A DNA stretch of 6,327 nt from Thermoleophilia bacterium (GCA_014534155.1 JACVSB010000106.1:1-6327); one strand, 5' to 3'. Shown: positions 1 to 5,305, counted from the first letter of the stretch. Notes: generated by a model not told the origin, from the sequence alone. Program-made: numbers and translations.

Positions 1-221
1 CCCCGATACCGCTCCGCCGGCACATCCACCAAATACGACTCCCCCGCCTCCACCGCCCGCACCCGCTCCCCCGACACATCCACACCCGTAACAGCAAACC
101 CCGCCTCCGCAAACGCGATCGCAAGCGGCAACCCCGCATACCCCAAGCCCACAATCCCCACCCGGGCAGAACGCGCCAACACCCGCTCCGAAAACCCCCG
201 CTCCACACCCACCACGGTCAT
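1..221 (-). CDS. Nucleotide-sugar dehydrogenase, N-terminal fragment (runs off left edge)
   Basis: This is the first 73 residues of a UDP-glucose/UDP-GlcNAc/GDP-mannose dehydrogenase family protein. These cytoplasmic enzymes oxidise the C6 hydroxyl of a nucleotide sugar to a carboxylate in two NAD-dependent steps, supplying uronic acids for surface polysaccharides. The fragment shows the N-terminal Rossmann fold: a beta strand followed by GLGYAGLPLA (G25-x-G27-x-x-G30), the acidic residue ending the second strand (D48 in GVDVS), and SYLVDVP at 62-68, which resembles the SYI-x-DV stretch of the UDP-HexNAc (WbpA-like) branch. The ATG at 219-221 fits the family's N-terminus and has no Shine-Dalgarno sequence. 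Its codons are unlike all its neighbours: about 53 of 73 end in G, 16 in T, only 4 in C, and every Phe, Tyr and Asp codon ends in T. The family is secure; the exact substrate cannot be told because the catalytic Cys and the C-terminal domain are missing. Confidence 0.88.
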   Translation of the reverse strand, partial: MTVVGVERGFSERVLARSARVGIVGLGYAGLPLAIAFAEAGFAVTGVDVSGERVRAVEAGESYLVDVPAERYR

Positions 222-228
222 GCGGGCA

Positions 229-234
229 AGCGTA
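229..234 (-). promoter_or_regulatory. Candidate -10 box of the nucleotide-sugar dehydrogenase gene
   Basis: The minus strand reads TACGCT (TAnnnT pattern), followed by seven bases and then the ATG at 221. Transcription would start at or next to the start codon, giving a leaderless message. No clear -35 box is visible at the expected distance. The hexamer is short and degenerate, so the support is mostly positional. Confidence 0.3.
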
Positions 235-240
235 GCGGCG

Positions 241-254
241 GGAGCCGCGGCTCC
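241..254. repeat. 14-bp perfect palindrome GGAGCCGCGGCTCC between divergent genes
   Basis: The sequence equals its own reverse complement over 14 bases. It lies in the 83-base gap between the dehydrogenase and the sugar-phosphate transferase, just upstream of the candidate minus-strand -10 box. It could be an operator for one or both genes. In DNA this GC-rich, roughly one such palindrome per window is expected by chance, so function is unproven. Confidence 0.3.
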
Positions 255-288
255 GGTGCGGGCGGGCAGTTCCTCCGGAAGACCCCTT

Positions 289-297
289 TGCGATAAT
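289..297 (+). promoter_or_regulatory. Candidate extended -10 promoter of the WecA-like gene
   Basis: TGCGATAAT matches the extended -10 pattern TGnTATAAT with one mismatch. Seven bases separate it from the GTG at 305, so transcription would begin at about 304-305. The upstream sequence contains no purine-rich ribosome site close to the GTG, which fits a leaderless message. A -35 box is not obvious, as is usual for extended -10 promoters. Confidence 0.5.
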
Positions 298-304
298 CAC
301 GCGG

Positions 305-1486
305 GTGTCGTTCCCCGACTCGCTCGAGTTCCTCGCCACGCATGCGACGGTCCTCTGGGGCTTCGTCGCCGCAGCCGTGATCGTGCTCGTGCTCGCGCCG
401 GGGACGGCGTGGCTCGCCCCGCGCATCGGCGCGGTGGACGACCCGAGCCGAAGCGACCGGCCGCGCGTGCACAGCCGGCCGCTACCCCGCATCGGTGGCG
501 TCGCGATCGTGGTGGGGATCCTCGTCCCGGCGCTCGCCTTCATCCCGCTCGATACGCCCTACGCGGGAATCCTCCTGGGGACGGCCCTCGTCGCCGCCGT
601 CGGCCTCGTGGACGATGTCCGCGGCCTGCGCCCCTCCACCAAGCTCCTGGGAGTGCTCGCGATCTCGCTCATCCCCGTCCTGGGCTGGGACGTGACGTTC
701 GAGCGCGTCTCGCTCCCGCTCGTCGGCTCCCTCGACTTCGGGGTCTTCGCGGTTCCCTTGACCCTCGTCTGGATCGCCGCTCTCGCCAACCTCGTCAACT
801 TGATCGACGGGATGGACGCCCTGGCCGCGGGCATCGTCTCGATCGCCGCCTTCGCCTTCGCGGTCCTCGCAGCGTCGTTCGACCGCGTGAACGCCGCTAC
901 TTTGGCCGCGATCGTCTGCGGCGCGACCCTCGCGTTCCTGCGCCACAACTACCACCCGGCGCGGATCATCATGGGGGACTCGGGCGCGCTCGCGCTGGGG
1001 TTCCTCCTCGCGACCGTCGCCGTCGAGGGCGTCCTCAAGACCGCCGCGACGATCGCCCTTGCCGCGCCGCTCCTCGTCGTCGCGGTGCCGATCCTCGACA
1101 CCTCGTTTGTCGTCCTCAAGCGGCTGAAGTACCACCGCCCGCCCTGGGGCGCCGACCAGAACCACTTCTACCACCGCTTCCTCCGCATCGGCTTCTCCCA
1201 GCGGAGGACTGCGGCGTACCTGCATCTCTGGGCAGCGCTCCTCGCGGTGTACGCGATCCTCGTTCGCTTCGTTCCGCCGCGCCCCCGCGGCGACTGGGAC
1301 CTGGGTAACGCCCTGCTCGTGAGCGGCGTCGGGCTCGTCGTCCTCGCCGCCTCGATCTGGATGGTCTACACGCTCGAGATCCTCAAGGCGCGACACTTGC
1401 GCGTGCTGGGGTTCGGCCGCTTCGGGACCCGCCAGGCCGAGCGCGAAGAGGCCGTGGAGCGGGTGTTGACGGCCGGTCCCCGCTGA
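305..1486 (+). CDS. wecA: WecA/TagO-like UDP-sugar:undecaprenyl-phosphate sugar-1-phosphate transferase
   Basis: This is an integral membrane enzyme of the MraY/WecA family. It moves a sugar-1-phosphate, in WecA typically GlcNAc-1-phosphate, from the UDP-sugar onto a polyprenyl phosphate carrier on the cytoplasmic face, starting a cell-wall glycan or polysaccharide chain. Family motifs appear in order: RVHSRPLPRIGGVAI (54-68), the Mg-binding acidic pair LVDDVRGL (D103, D104), NLVNLIDGMDALA (162-174), MGDSG (223-227), and a His-rich loop DQNHFYHR (284-291) where WecA proteins have a H-x-H-H-R type motif. There are about ten hydrophobic segments. The length of 393 residues is at the long end, with a charged tail from about 362. 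The GTG start directly follows an extended -10 box. The stop overlaps the next gene by one base (TGATG). The His loop and the non-peptidoglycan spacing favour WecA/TagO over MraY; the accepted sugar is not known. Confidence 0.9.
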   Translation: MSFPDSLEFLATHATVLWGFVAAAVIVLVLAPGTAWLAPRIGAVDDPSRSDRPRVHSRPLPRIGGVAIVVGILVPALAFIPLDTPYAGILLGTALVAAVGLVDDVRGLRPSTKLLGVLAISLIPVLGWDVTFERVSLPLVGSLDFGVFAVPLTLVWIAALANLVNLIDGMDALAAGIVSIAAFAFAVLAASFDRVNAATLAAIVCGATLAFLRHNYHPARIIMGDSGALALGFLLATVAVEGVLKTAATIALAAPLLVVAVPILDTSFVVLKRLKYHRPPWGADQNHFYHRFLRIGFSQRRTAAYLHLWAALLAVYAILVRFVPPRPRGDWDLGNALLVSGVGLVVLAASIWMVYTLEILKARHLRVLGFGRFGTRQAEREEAVERVLTAGPR

Positions 1487-1890
1487 TGCGGCTGCATCAG
1501 GGGCGGCTTCTCGACCACGTCCACCTCCGCGTCGCCGACCTCGAGGCTTCGAGGCGGTTCTACCGCGCCGCGGCGGGCGCGCTCGGGCTCTCCCTGACGC
1601 TCGACACGGAGGCCTTCTTCGCCCTGGACGAGCTCTTCGTCTCCGCCGAGGGCCCGCCGACGGCCGGCTTGCACCTCGCGCTCCAGGCCGCCGACCGCTC
1701 CGCCGTCGACCGCTGGCACGCGGCGGTCGTCGCCGCCGGCGGCCGCGACAACGGCCCGCCCGGGGAGCGGCACTACCACCCGGGCTACTACGCTGCGTAC
1801 GCGCTCGATCCGGACGGCAACAACGTCGAGGCCGTGCACCACGGGCCGGCCAGACGCTCGGCCGCCTCCGTCGTCATCGAGACGCCGTAG
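1486..1890 (+). CDS. VOC superfamily (glyoxalase/bleomycin-resistance fold) protein
   Basis: This is a 134-residue cytoplasmic protein with a paired beta-alpha-beta-beta-beta vicinal-oxygen-chelate fold. The first half opens with LLDHVHLRVADLEASRRFY (8-26), and the second half ends with YYAAYALDPDGNNVEAV (101-117). Likely metal ligands are H11 (or H13), H63 in GLHLAL, and E115 in NNVEAV. The HYHPGYYAAY stretch is typical of an uncharacterised VOC subgroup rather than of lactoylglutathione lyase. Members of the superfamily act as isomerases, dioxygenases, lyases or antibiotic-binding proteins, so no reaction can be assigned. The ATG overlaps the stop codon of the upstream transferase gene (TGATG) with no separate ribosome site, indicating translational coupling. 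Its 3' end overlaps the convergent DUF354 gene by 17 bases. Confidence 0.85.
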   Translation: MRLHQGRLLDHVHLRVADLEASRRFYRAAAGALGLSLTLDTEAFFALDELFVSAEGPPTAGLHLALQAADRSAVDRWHAAVVAAGGRDNGPPGERHYHPGYYAAYALDPDGNNVEAVHHGPARRSAASVVIETP

Positions 1891-2905
1891 CGGCGAGCTG
1901 CGGGAGCGCGAGGCGCAGGAGCTCCCGCGGGTCGCGGCGGACGCGCGTGCGCCACCCCTCCGCCGGCTTCTTCACGACCTCTAGCTCGGAGGGATCGCGC
2001 AGGAAGCGGAGCCGGCCCTCACGGTGCAGCTCTTCGTCCACGGCGCCGAGTCGCCCCTCGAAGATGGAGAAGACCGGCGTGGCGAGCACGGCTGCCTCGC
2101 GGTTCATCGTGCCGCCGGCCGAGACAAGGAGGTCCGCAAGGGCGACGAGGCTGCGGCCGTCGACCGCCCGCTCGGGGACGGCGACGCGCGGGAGCTCGAG
2201 CGAGGCGACCGCCTCGCGCTGCTCCGGGTTCCGCGCGAGCACGACCGTGTAGGCGCGCTCGTCGTCCGCGAGGCGACGCAGCACGCCGGGGAGAAGCGGG
2301 TTCTCGGATCCGTGGAGGTAGAGGGCGTACGACGGCGCCGTGCGCACGACGGCCAGGATCGCGCCGGGCGGGGCGCCGACCGCCGAGAGGATGCGCTCGT
2401 CGGGCTCCCAGTCGGCGAGGTAGTACTCCTCCTTGAGACCGGGGTACCGGACCAGCTTGGGCGGCCGGGCGCCGTAGCGGGCGAGCCGCTCGACGGGAAT
2501 CGCCTCCGGGACGAGGACGCGGTTCGCGAGCCGGCAGATCACCTGGTGCTGGGCGACCGCCCACTCGTAGTCGAACATCGTCGTGTTCGGGATGCGAAGG
2601 ACGCGCGCGGCGGGAGGGAGGTCGACGGACGCGTGCGCCAGGGCCGAGTCGAAGCGGCGGCCGCGAGCCCAGGCGACGAGGCGCCCCACCCGCGCGGCGG
2701 CGGCGAGGGCCTTGCCCGCGCGCCCGGCGCCGCCGTAGCGCCCGAGAACGGTGAACTCGCGGCCCCAGTCCTCCAGAAGCTCGACGGTGTGGGAGAGCGG
2801 CCGCGCCGTCACCGCGACTTCGTGCCCGCCCCGCTCGAGGGCCTCGACGAGCGGACGCAGGACGAGGACGTGCGCGGTGTTCGAGACGTCGACCCAGACG
2901 CGCAT
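1874..2905 (-). CDS. DUF354 family protein (predicted GT-B-like glycosyltransferase)
   Basis: This 343-residue soluble protein shows the hallmarks of the DUF354 family. It opens with MRVWVDVSNTAHV (1-13), then GGHEVAVTARP (26-36), a central YPGLKEEYYL (154-163), and SAGGTMNREAAVLATP (262-277) in the C-terminal lobe. The two-lobed Rossmann layout and the glycine-rich C-terminal motif resemble GT-B glycosyltransferases such as UDP-GlcNAc 2-epimerase and MurG relatives. The family is uncharacterised, so glycosyl transfer is an inference, supported by the nearby transferase and nucleotide-sugar dehydrogenase genes. The ATG at 2903-2905 lies six bases after a TAGGAT box and has no Shine-Dalgarno sequence, suggesting a leaderless message. 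The length is normal and no signal peptide is seen. Codon use matches the other genes. Its 3' end overlaps the VOC gene by 17 bases tail to tail. Confidence 0.85.
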   Translation of the reverse strand: MRVWVDVSNTAHVLVLRPLVEALERGGHEVAVTARPLSHTVELLEDWGREFTVLGRYGGAGRAGKALAAAARVGRLVAWARGRRFDSALAHASVDLPPAARVLRIPNTTMFDYEWAVAQHQVICRLANRVLVPEAIPVERLARYGARPPKLVRYPGLKEEYYLADWEPDERILSAVGAPPGAILAVVRTAPSYALYLHGSENPLLPGVLRRLADDERAYTVVLARNPEQREAVASLELPRVAVPERAVDGRSLVALADLLVSAGGTMNREAAVLATPVFSIFEGRLGAVDEELHREGRLRFLRDPSELEVVKKPAEGWRTRVRRDPRELLRLALPQLAATASR

Positions 2906-2911
2906 GCGCCG

Positions 2912-2917
2912 ATCCTA
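2912..2917 (-). promoter_or_regulatory. Candidate -10 box of the DUF354 gene
   Basis: The minus strand reads TAGGAT (TAnnnT), followed by six bases (CGGCGC) and the ATG. This would place the transcription start at the first base of the coding region, so the message would be leaderless. The -35 region is weak. Confidence 0.4.
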
Positions 2918-2950
2918 GGCGCCGGCGGGTGAGGGGAACACGTTCGGGCC

Positions 2951-2980
2951 TTGCACAAACGTCCTCGTTTTGCGAGCAAA
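2951..2980. repeat. AT-richer imperfect inverted repeat in the divergent intergenic region
   Basis: The right half contains the perfect dyad TTTGC-GA-GCAAA (2969-2980). On a larger scale, TTGC (2951-2954) pairs with GCAA (2976-2979), and CAAACG (2956-2961) pairs with the CGTTTTG stretch (2966-2972) across a TCCT loop, with one bulge and an internal loop. It lies outside both predicted transcripts, about midway between the two candidate promoters. An operator shared by the DUF354 gene and the atp operon is therefore more likely than an RNA structure. No binding protein can be named. Confidence 0.4.
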
Positions 2981-2993
2981 CAGGGGGATTCCG

Positions 2994-3023
2994 CTGTCAC
3001 TAGCGCTGAGGCCCGCTGATAAG
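2994..3023 (+). promoter_or_regulatory. Candidate promoter of the ATP synthase operon
   Basis: CTGTCA (2994-2999, four of six matches to TTGACA) lies 17 bases before TGATAA (3017-3022). The ATG of the first operon gene is 18 bases further on, so the 5' untranslated leader would be about ten bases. It is the best promoter-like sequence upstream of the atp genes, which otherwise overlap or lie within nine bases of each other. It was read by eye; the real start site is unknown. Confidence 0.45.
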
Positions 3024-3039
3024 CTCGGTCCCGCGTGGA

Positions 3040-3249
3040 ATGATCCCGTCCGCTATCGCCGCCCGGACTCGAGTCGACCCCTTGACCGCCGGAGGAACGC
3101 TGCTCGGCGTCCTCGTCGCGTGCGTAGGCGTCGGCGCGCTCGTCGGGTGGGCGGCCGGCGCGGTCGGCGTCGGGATCGCCATCGGGGCCGTGGTCGGGAT
3201 CCCGCTCGCGATCGTCGTCGTCTACCGGACGTATCGAAGCGCGTTCTGA
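3040..3249 (+). CDS. Small two-helix membrane protein, AtpZ-like, first gene of the atp operon
   Basis: This 69-residue protein has two hydrophobic, glycine-rich segments (about 18-38 and 42-62) and ends in the basic tail VYRTYRSAF. Size, topology, the GG-x-LLG opening, the R-Y-R-like ending and position directly before an AtpI-like gene and atpB fit the AtpZ (F0F1-ATPase gene 1) family. Those proteins help ATP synthase assembly and have been linked to divalent cation supply. The Asp in the first helix and the Pro after the turn, common in AtpZ, are not present, so the family call rests mainly on context. The ATG at 3040 has no good ribosome site and follows a probable short leader. The stop overlaps the next gene's start (TGATG). 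It could also be an unrelated small membrane protein. Confidence 0.6.
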   Translation: MIPSAIAARTRVDPLTAGGTLLGVLVACVGVGALVGWAAGAVGVGIAIGAVVGIPLAIVVVYRTYRSAF

Positions 3250-3641
3250 TGGCGGGCGTGCTCATGTCGCCCCGCCCGCTTCCGGCGCGGCGGGCGCCCC
3301 TCGCCCTCGGGAGCGCGGTCGTCGTCCTCGCGCTCCCCCTCTTCCTCGTCGCCGGCTGGCGCGTCCAGGGCTGGGCGCTCGGGGCCGTCCTCTGGGGGGC
3401 GAGCCAGCTCCTCGCGCTTCTCTTTGCGCGGATCGGGATCGGGGAGCCCACGCTGCGCGGCTCGGGCGTCGTCGCCTTCGGCATGATGGCGCGGGGGATC
3501 CTGCTCGTGCTCGCCGCGATCGCGGTGGCGACGAGCGATCCCTACCTCGCGGTCGCCGGCGTCCTCGTGTACACGGCGGCGTACACGCTCGAGCTCGCCC
3601 TGGCGCTCACCCTCTACTTCGCCGGGGAGCCGCGCCGGTGA
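3249..3641 (+). CDS. atpI: AtpI-like ATP synthase accessory membrane protein
   Basis: This is a 130-residue protein with four predicted membrane helices (about 18-36, 42-60, 72-92 and 97-123), a short basic N-terminus and the charged end GEPRR. It sits immediately upstream of atpB, overlapping it by four bases, which is the classic location of atpI. AtpI is proposed to assist assembly of the c-subunit ring and is not part of the finished enzyme. Sequence conservation in this family is low, so the name rests on size, topology and position. I chose the ATG at 3249 because it overlaps the upstream stop codon (TGATG) and allows coupled translation; a second in-frame ATG at 3264 is possible. The frame stays open upstream to 2970, but that part lies in the intergenic region and behind the AtpZ-like gene and looks non-coding. 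Confidence 0.65.
   Translation: MAGVLMSPRPLPARRAPLALGSAVVVLALPLFLVAGWRVQGWALGAVLWGASQLLALLFARIGIGEPTLRGSGVVAFGMMARGILLVLAAIAVATSDPYLAVAGVLVYTAAYTLELALALTLYFAGEPRR
3624..3629 (+). promoter_or_regulatory. Ribosome binding site of atpB (GGGGAG)
   Basis: GGGGAG lies inside the 3' end of the AtpI-like gene, eight bases before the GTG at 3638. It supports that GTG as the atpB start even though it overlaps the preceding stop codon. Confidence 0.6.
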
Positions 3642-4468
3642 GCACGCTCGTCCTGGCTGCGGCCGACGAATTCGATCCCTCGCACGAGTTCGAGCTCCCG
3701 GCCTGGGTTCCGCTGCACCTCGGGCCGCTCGACCTTTCGATCAACAAGGCGGTGGCGTACCTCTGGCTAGGCGGCCTCGTCACGATCCTGTTCGGCATCT
3801 GGTTCATGCGCTTCGGCCTCTCGCTCCGGCCGAGCCGGCGCCAGACGACCGGCGAGAGCCTGTACGACCTCATGTACGGCCAGATCGTCGAGGGCAACGT
3901 GCCGGGGAAGGCGCGCGGGACCTGGTTTCCGTACGTGGCCGCGCTCTTCCTCTTCATCTGGATCGTCAACCTGCTGGGCTTCGTCCCGCTCCCCATCTCC
4001 GACGAGCGCTGGCACGTGGCCGGGCTCTCGATCCCGACGCTCGCGATCTATGCCGCCACCGCCAACCTGAGCGTCACCCTCGCGCTCGCTCTCATCACGT
4101 TCGTCGCCACGCATGTCGAGGGCGTCCGCTACAACGGCTTCGGACCGTACCTGCGCAGCTGGATCCCCCAGGGCGCGCCGAAGCCACTCCTCGGGCTGAT
4201 CGTCCCGCTGGAGGTCATCTCGCAGTTCATGCGCCTGATCTCGCTCTCAGTGCGTCTCTTCGCCAACATGCTGGCCGGCCACATGCTGATCCTGGTCATG
4301 ATCGGGCTCATCTTCATCTTCTCGGCCTGGTGGCTCGTCCCGTTCTCCGTGGCGATCGGGACGGTGATCTACCTCTTCGAGGTCGTCATCGTCGTGACCA
4401 TCCAGGCCTTCGTCTTCGCCCTGCTGTCCGCCATCTACATCGGCGGCGCGATCGCGCCCGAGCACTAA
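3638..4468 (+). CDS. atpB: ATP synthase Fo subunit a
   Basis: This 276-residue membrane subunit forms the two proton half-channels beside the c-ring. The signature helix ISLSVRLFANMLAGHML (201-217) carries the essential arginine R206 (E. coli R210), N210 (N214) and H215 in the place of E. coli E219, a substitution seen in many lineages. The last helices contain FEVVIVVTIQAFVF (247-260), where Q256 matches E. coli Q252, followed by LLSAIYIGGA. Early family features are FPYVAALFLFIWIVNLLGFVP (97-117) and the periplasmic N-terminus with HEFELP. Five to six membrane helices are predicted. The GTG start overlaps the AtpI-like stop by four bases (GTGA) and has a GGGGAG ribosome site. The last-helix carboxylate E248 is eight residues before the conserved Gln, where I would expect seven. 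The identification is firm. Confidence 0.97.
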   Translation: MSTLVLAAADEFDPSHEFELPAWVPLHLGPLDLSINKAVAYLWLGGLVTILFGIWFMRFGLSLRPSRRQTTGESLYDLMYGQIVEGNVPGKARGTWFPYVAALFLFIWIVNLLGFVPLPISDERWHVAGLSIPTLAIYAATANLSVTLALALITFVATHVEGVRYNGFGPYLRSWIPQGAPKPLLGLIVPLEVISQFMRLISLSVRLFANMLAGHMLILVMIGLIFIFSAWWLVPFSVAIGTVIYLFEVVIVVTIQAFVFALLSAIYIGGAIAPEH

Positions 4469-4473
4469 GGAGG
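4467..4473 (+). promoter_or_regulatory. Strong Shine-Dalgarno sequence of atpE (AAGGAGG)
   Basis: AAGGAGG overlaps the atpB stop codon and is four bases from the atpE ATG at 4478. It is the only near-perfect ribosome site in front of a gene in this window. It fits the need for many c subunits per enzyme, compared with one copy of subunit a. Confidence 0.85.
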
Positions 4474-4477
4474 AACG

Positions 4478-4738
4478 ATGGAACTACTTCTGGCACAGGC
4501 AAGCGGCGACGTCGCCGACCTCGGCAAGGCGATCGCCTTCGGGGTCGGAGTCGGACTCGGCGCGGTCGGGGCCGGTATCGGCATCGGCTACATCTTCGGC
4601 TCGATGATCCAGGCCGTCGCGCGCCAGCCCGAGCTGCGCGGCGAGCTGACCGGGATCCAGTGGCTCGGGTTCGCCCTCACCGAAGCCGTCGTCTTCTACG
4701 CGCTGCTCGGCGGGCTCCTCGCCTTCGTCCTGGTCTGA
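4478..4738 (+). CDS. atpE: ATP synthase Fo subunit c
   Basis: This 86-residue protein forms the rotating ring. Helix 1 has the glycine-rich GLGAVGAGIGIGYIFG (26-41), the polar loop is ARQPEL (48-53), and helix 2 has GFALTEAVVFYALLGGLLAFVL (64-85) with the ion-carrying carboxylate E69. The residue after it is Ala70, and the helix 1 position where sodium-type rings carry Gln is Ile36. The sodium-binding set is therefore missing and proton coupling is expected. The N-terminus (MELLLAQASGDVADLGKAIA) is slightly long but normal for high-GC bacteria. Translation starts from a strong ribosome site. The stop overlaps the atpF start (TGATG). Confidence 0.97.
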   Translation: MELLLAQASGDVADLGKAIAFGVGVGLGAVGAGIGIGYIFGSMIQAVARQPELRGELTGIQWLGFALTEAVVFYALLGGLLAFVLV

Positions 4739-5298
4739 TGCCCGTGCCTGCCCGCGCGTTCATCGTCTTGGCCCAGGAGGAGGGGGGCGGCTCCCTGATC
4801 GACGTCGTCCCGGGCCTCATGGTCTGGACCGTCGTCACGTTCCTCATCGTCCTCTTCGTCCTGCGCCGGCTCGCGTTCGGGCGCATCCAGGGACTGATCG
4901 ACCAGCGCCGGGAACGGATCCGCGAGGCCCTCGACGAGGCCGACAAGGCCCGTCAGGAGGCACGTCAGCTTCGCGAGCTCACCGCCCAGGAGCGCGAGGA
5001 GGTTCGCGGCGAGCGCGACCGCCTCCTGGAAGAGACGAGGCGCCAGGCCCAGGAGCAGTTCCGCCGGGCCCGCGAGGAGGCCGACAAGGACCTCCAGCGG
5101 CGGCTAGAGGACAATCAGCGCTCGATCGAAGCCGAGAACCGCAAGCTGCGGGAGGAGATCCGGCGAGACGTCGTCGAGCTGACGCTCCTCGCCTCTGAAA
5201 AGGTGACGCGGAAGACGCTCTCGGCCGAGGACCAGCGCCGGCTGATCGAGGAGACGATCGACGAGATCGACGTCGGTCGGCTCGCGTCCGAGAACTGA
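4738..5298 (+). CDS. atpF: ATP synthase Fo subunit b (peripheral stalk)
   Basis: This 186-residue subunit has one membrane helix near the N-terminus (about 24-43, in VVPGLMVWTVVTFLIVLFVL). A long, highly charged helix from about 50 to 145 forms the dimeric stalk. A C-terminal segment, VELTLLASEKVTRKTL and after (146-177), typically contacts the delta subunit. The sequence IDVVPGLMVWTVVTF and the following RRLAFGRIQGLIDQRRERI are typical of the family. The ATG at 4738 overlaps the atpE stop (TGATG) and has no ribosome site of its own, so it is probably read by coupled translation; the frame is open far upstream within atpB and atpE but without coding sense there. The length is normal. The identification is firm. 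Confidence 0.96.
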   Translation: MPVPARAFIVLAQEEGGGSLIDVVPGLMVWTVVTFLIVLFVLRRLAFGRIQGLIDQRRERIREALDEADKARQEARQLRELTAQEREEVRGERDRLLEETRRQAQEQFRRAREEADKDLQRRLEDNQRSIEAENRKLREEIRRDVVELTLLASEKVTRKTLSAEDQRRLIEETIDEIDVGRLASEN

Positions 5299-5305
5299 GA
5301 GGCGA

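Noticed and set aside
220..1308. Long plus-strand open frame of 362 codons overlapping the WecA-like gene
   Set aside because: Its translation is rich in Arg, Pro and Gly with no domain, the usual shadow of a GC-rich gene; the overlapping frame has all the WecA motifs.
482..1396. Minus-strand open frame of 304 codons opposite the WecA-like gene
   Set aside because: It is extremely charged and without motifs; it exists because C-ending codons avoid stops on the reverse strand.
2024..2932. Plus-strand open frame of 302 codons opposite the DUF354 gene
   Set aside because: Its composition is an antisense image of a real gene (many Arg, Glu, Gly, Asp), with no motifs, and it runs through the intergenic region.
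2951..2956. TTGCAC as a -35 box for the atp operon
   Set aside because: No -10-like hexamer lies 16-19 bases downstream; the pair at 2994-2999 and 3017-3022 fits better.
3082..3100. GGAGG inside the AtpZ-like gene as a ribosome site for a later start
   Set aside because: No ATG, GTG or TTG follows at a suitable distance in frame, and the GGAGG encodes the Gly-Gly of the protein.
4478..4738. Possible sodium-dependent c subunit
   Set aside because: The helix 1 Gln and the Ser/Thr after the key Glu are replaced by Ile36 and Ala70, so the sodium site is incomplete.
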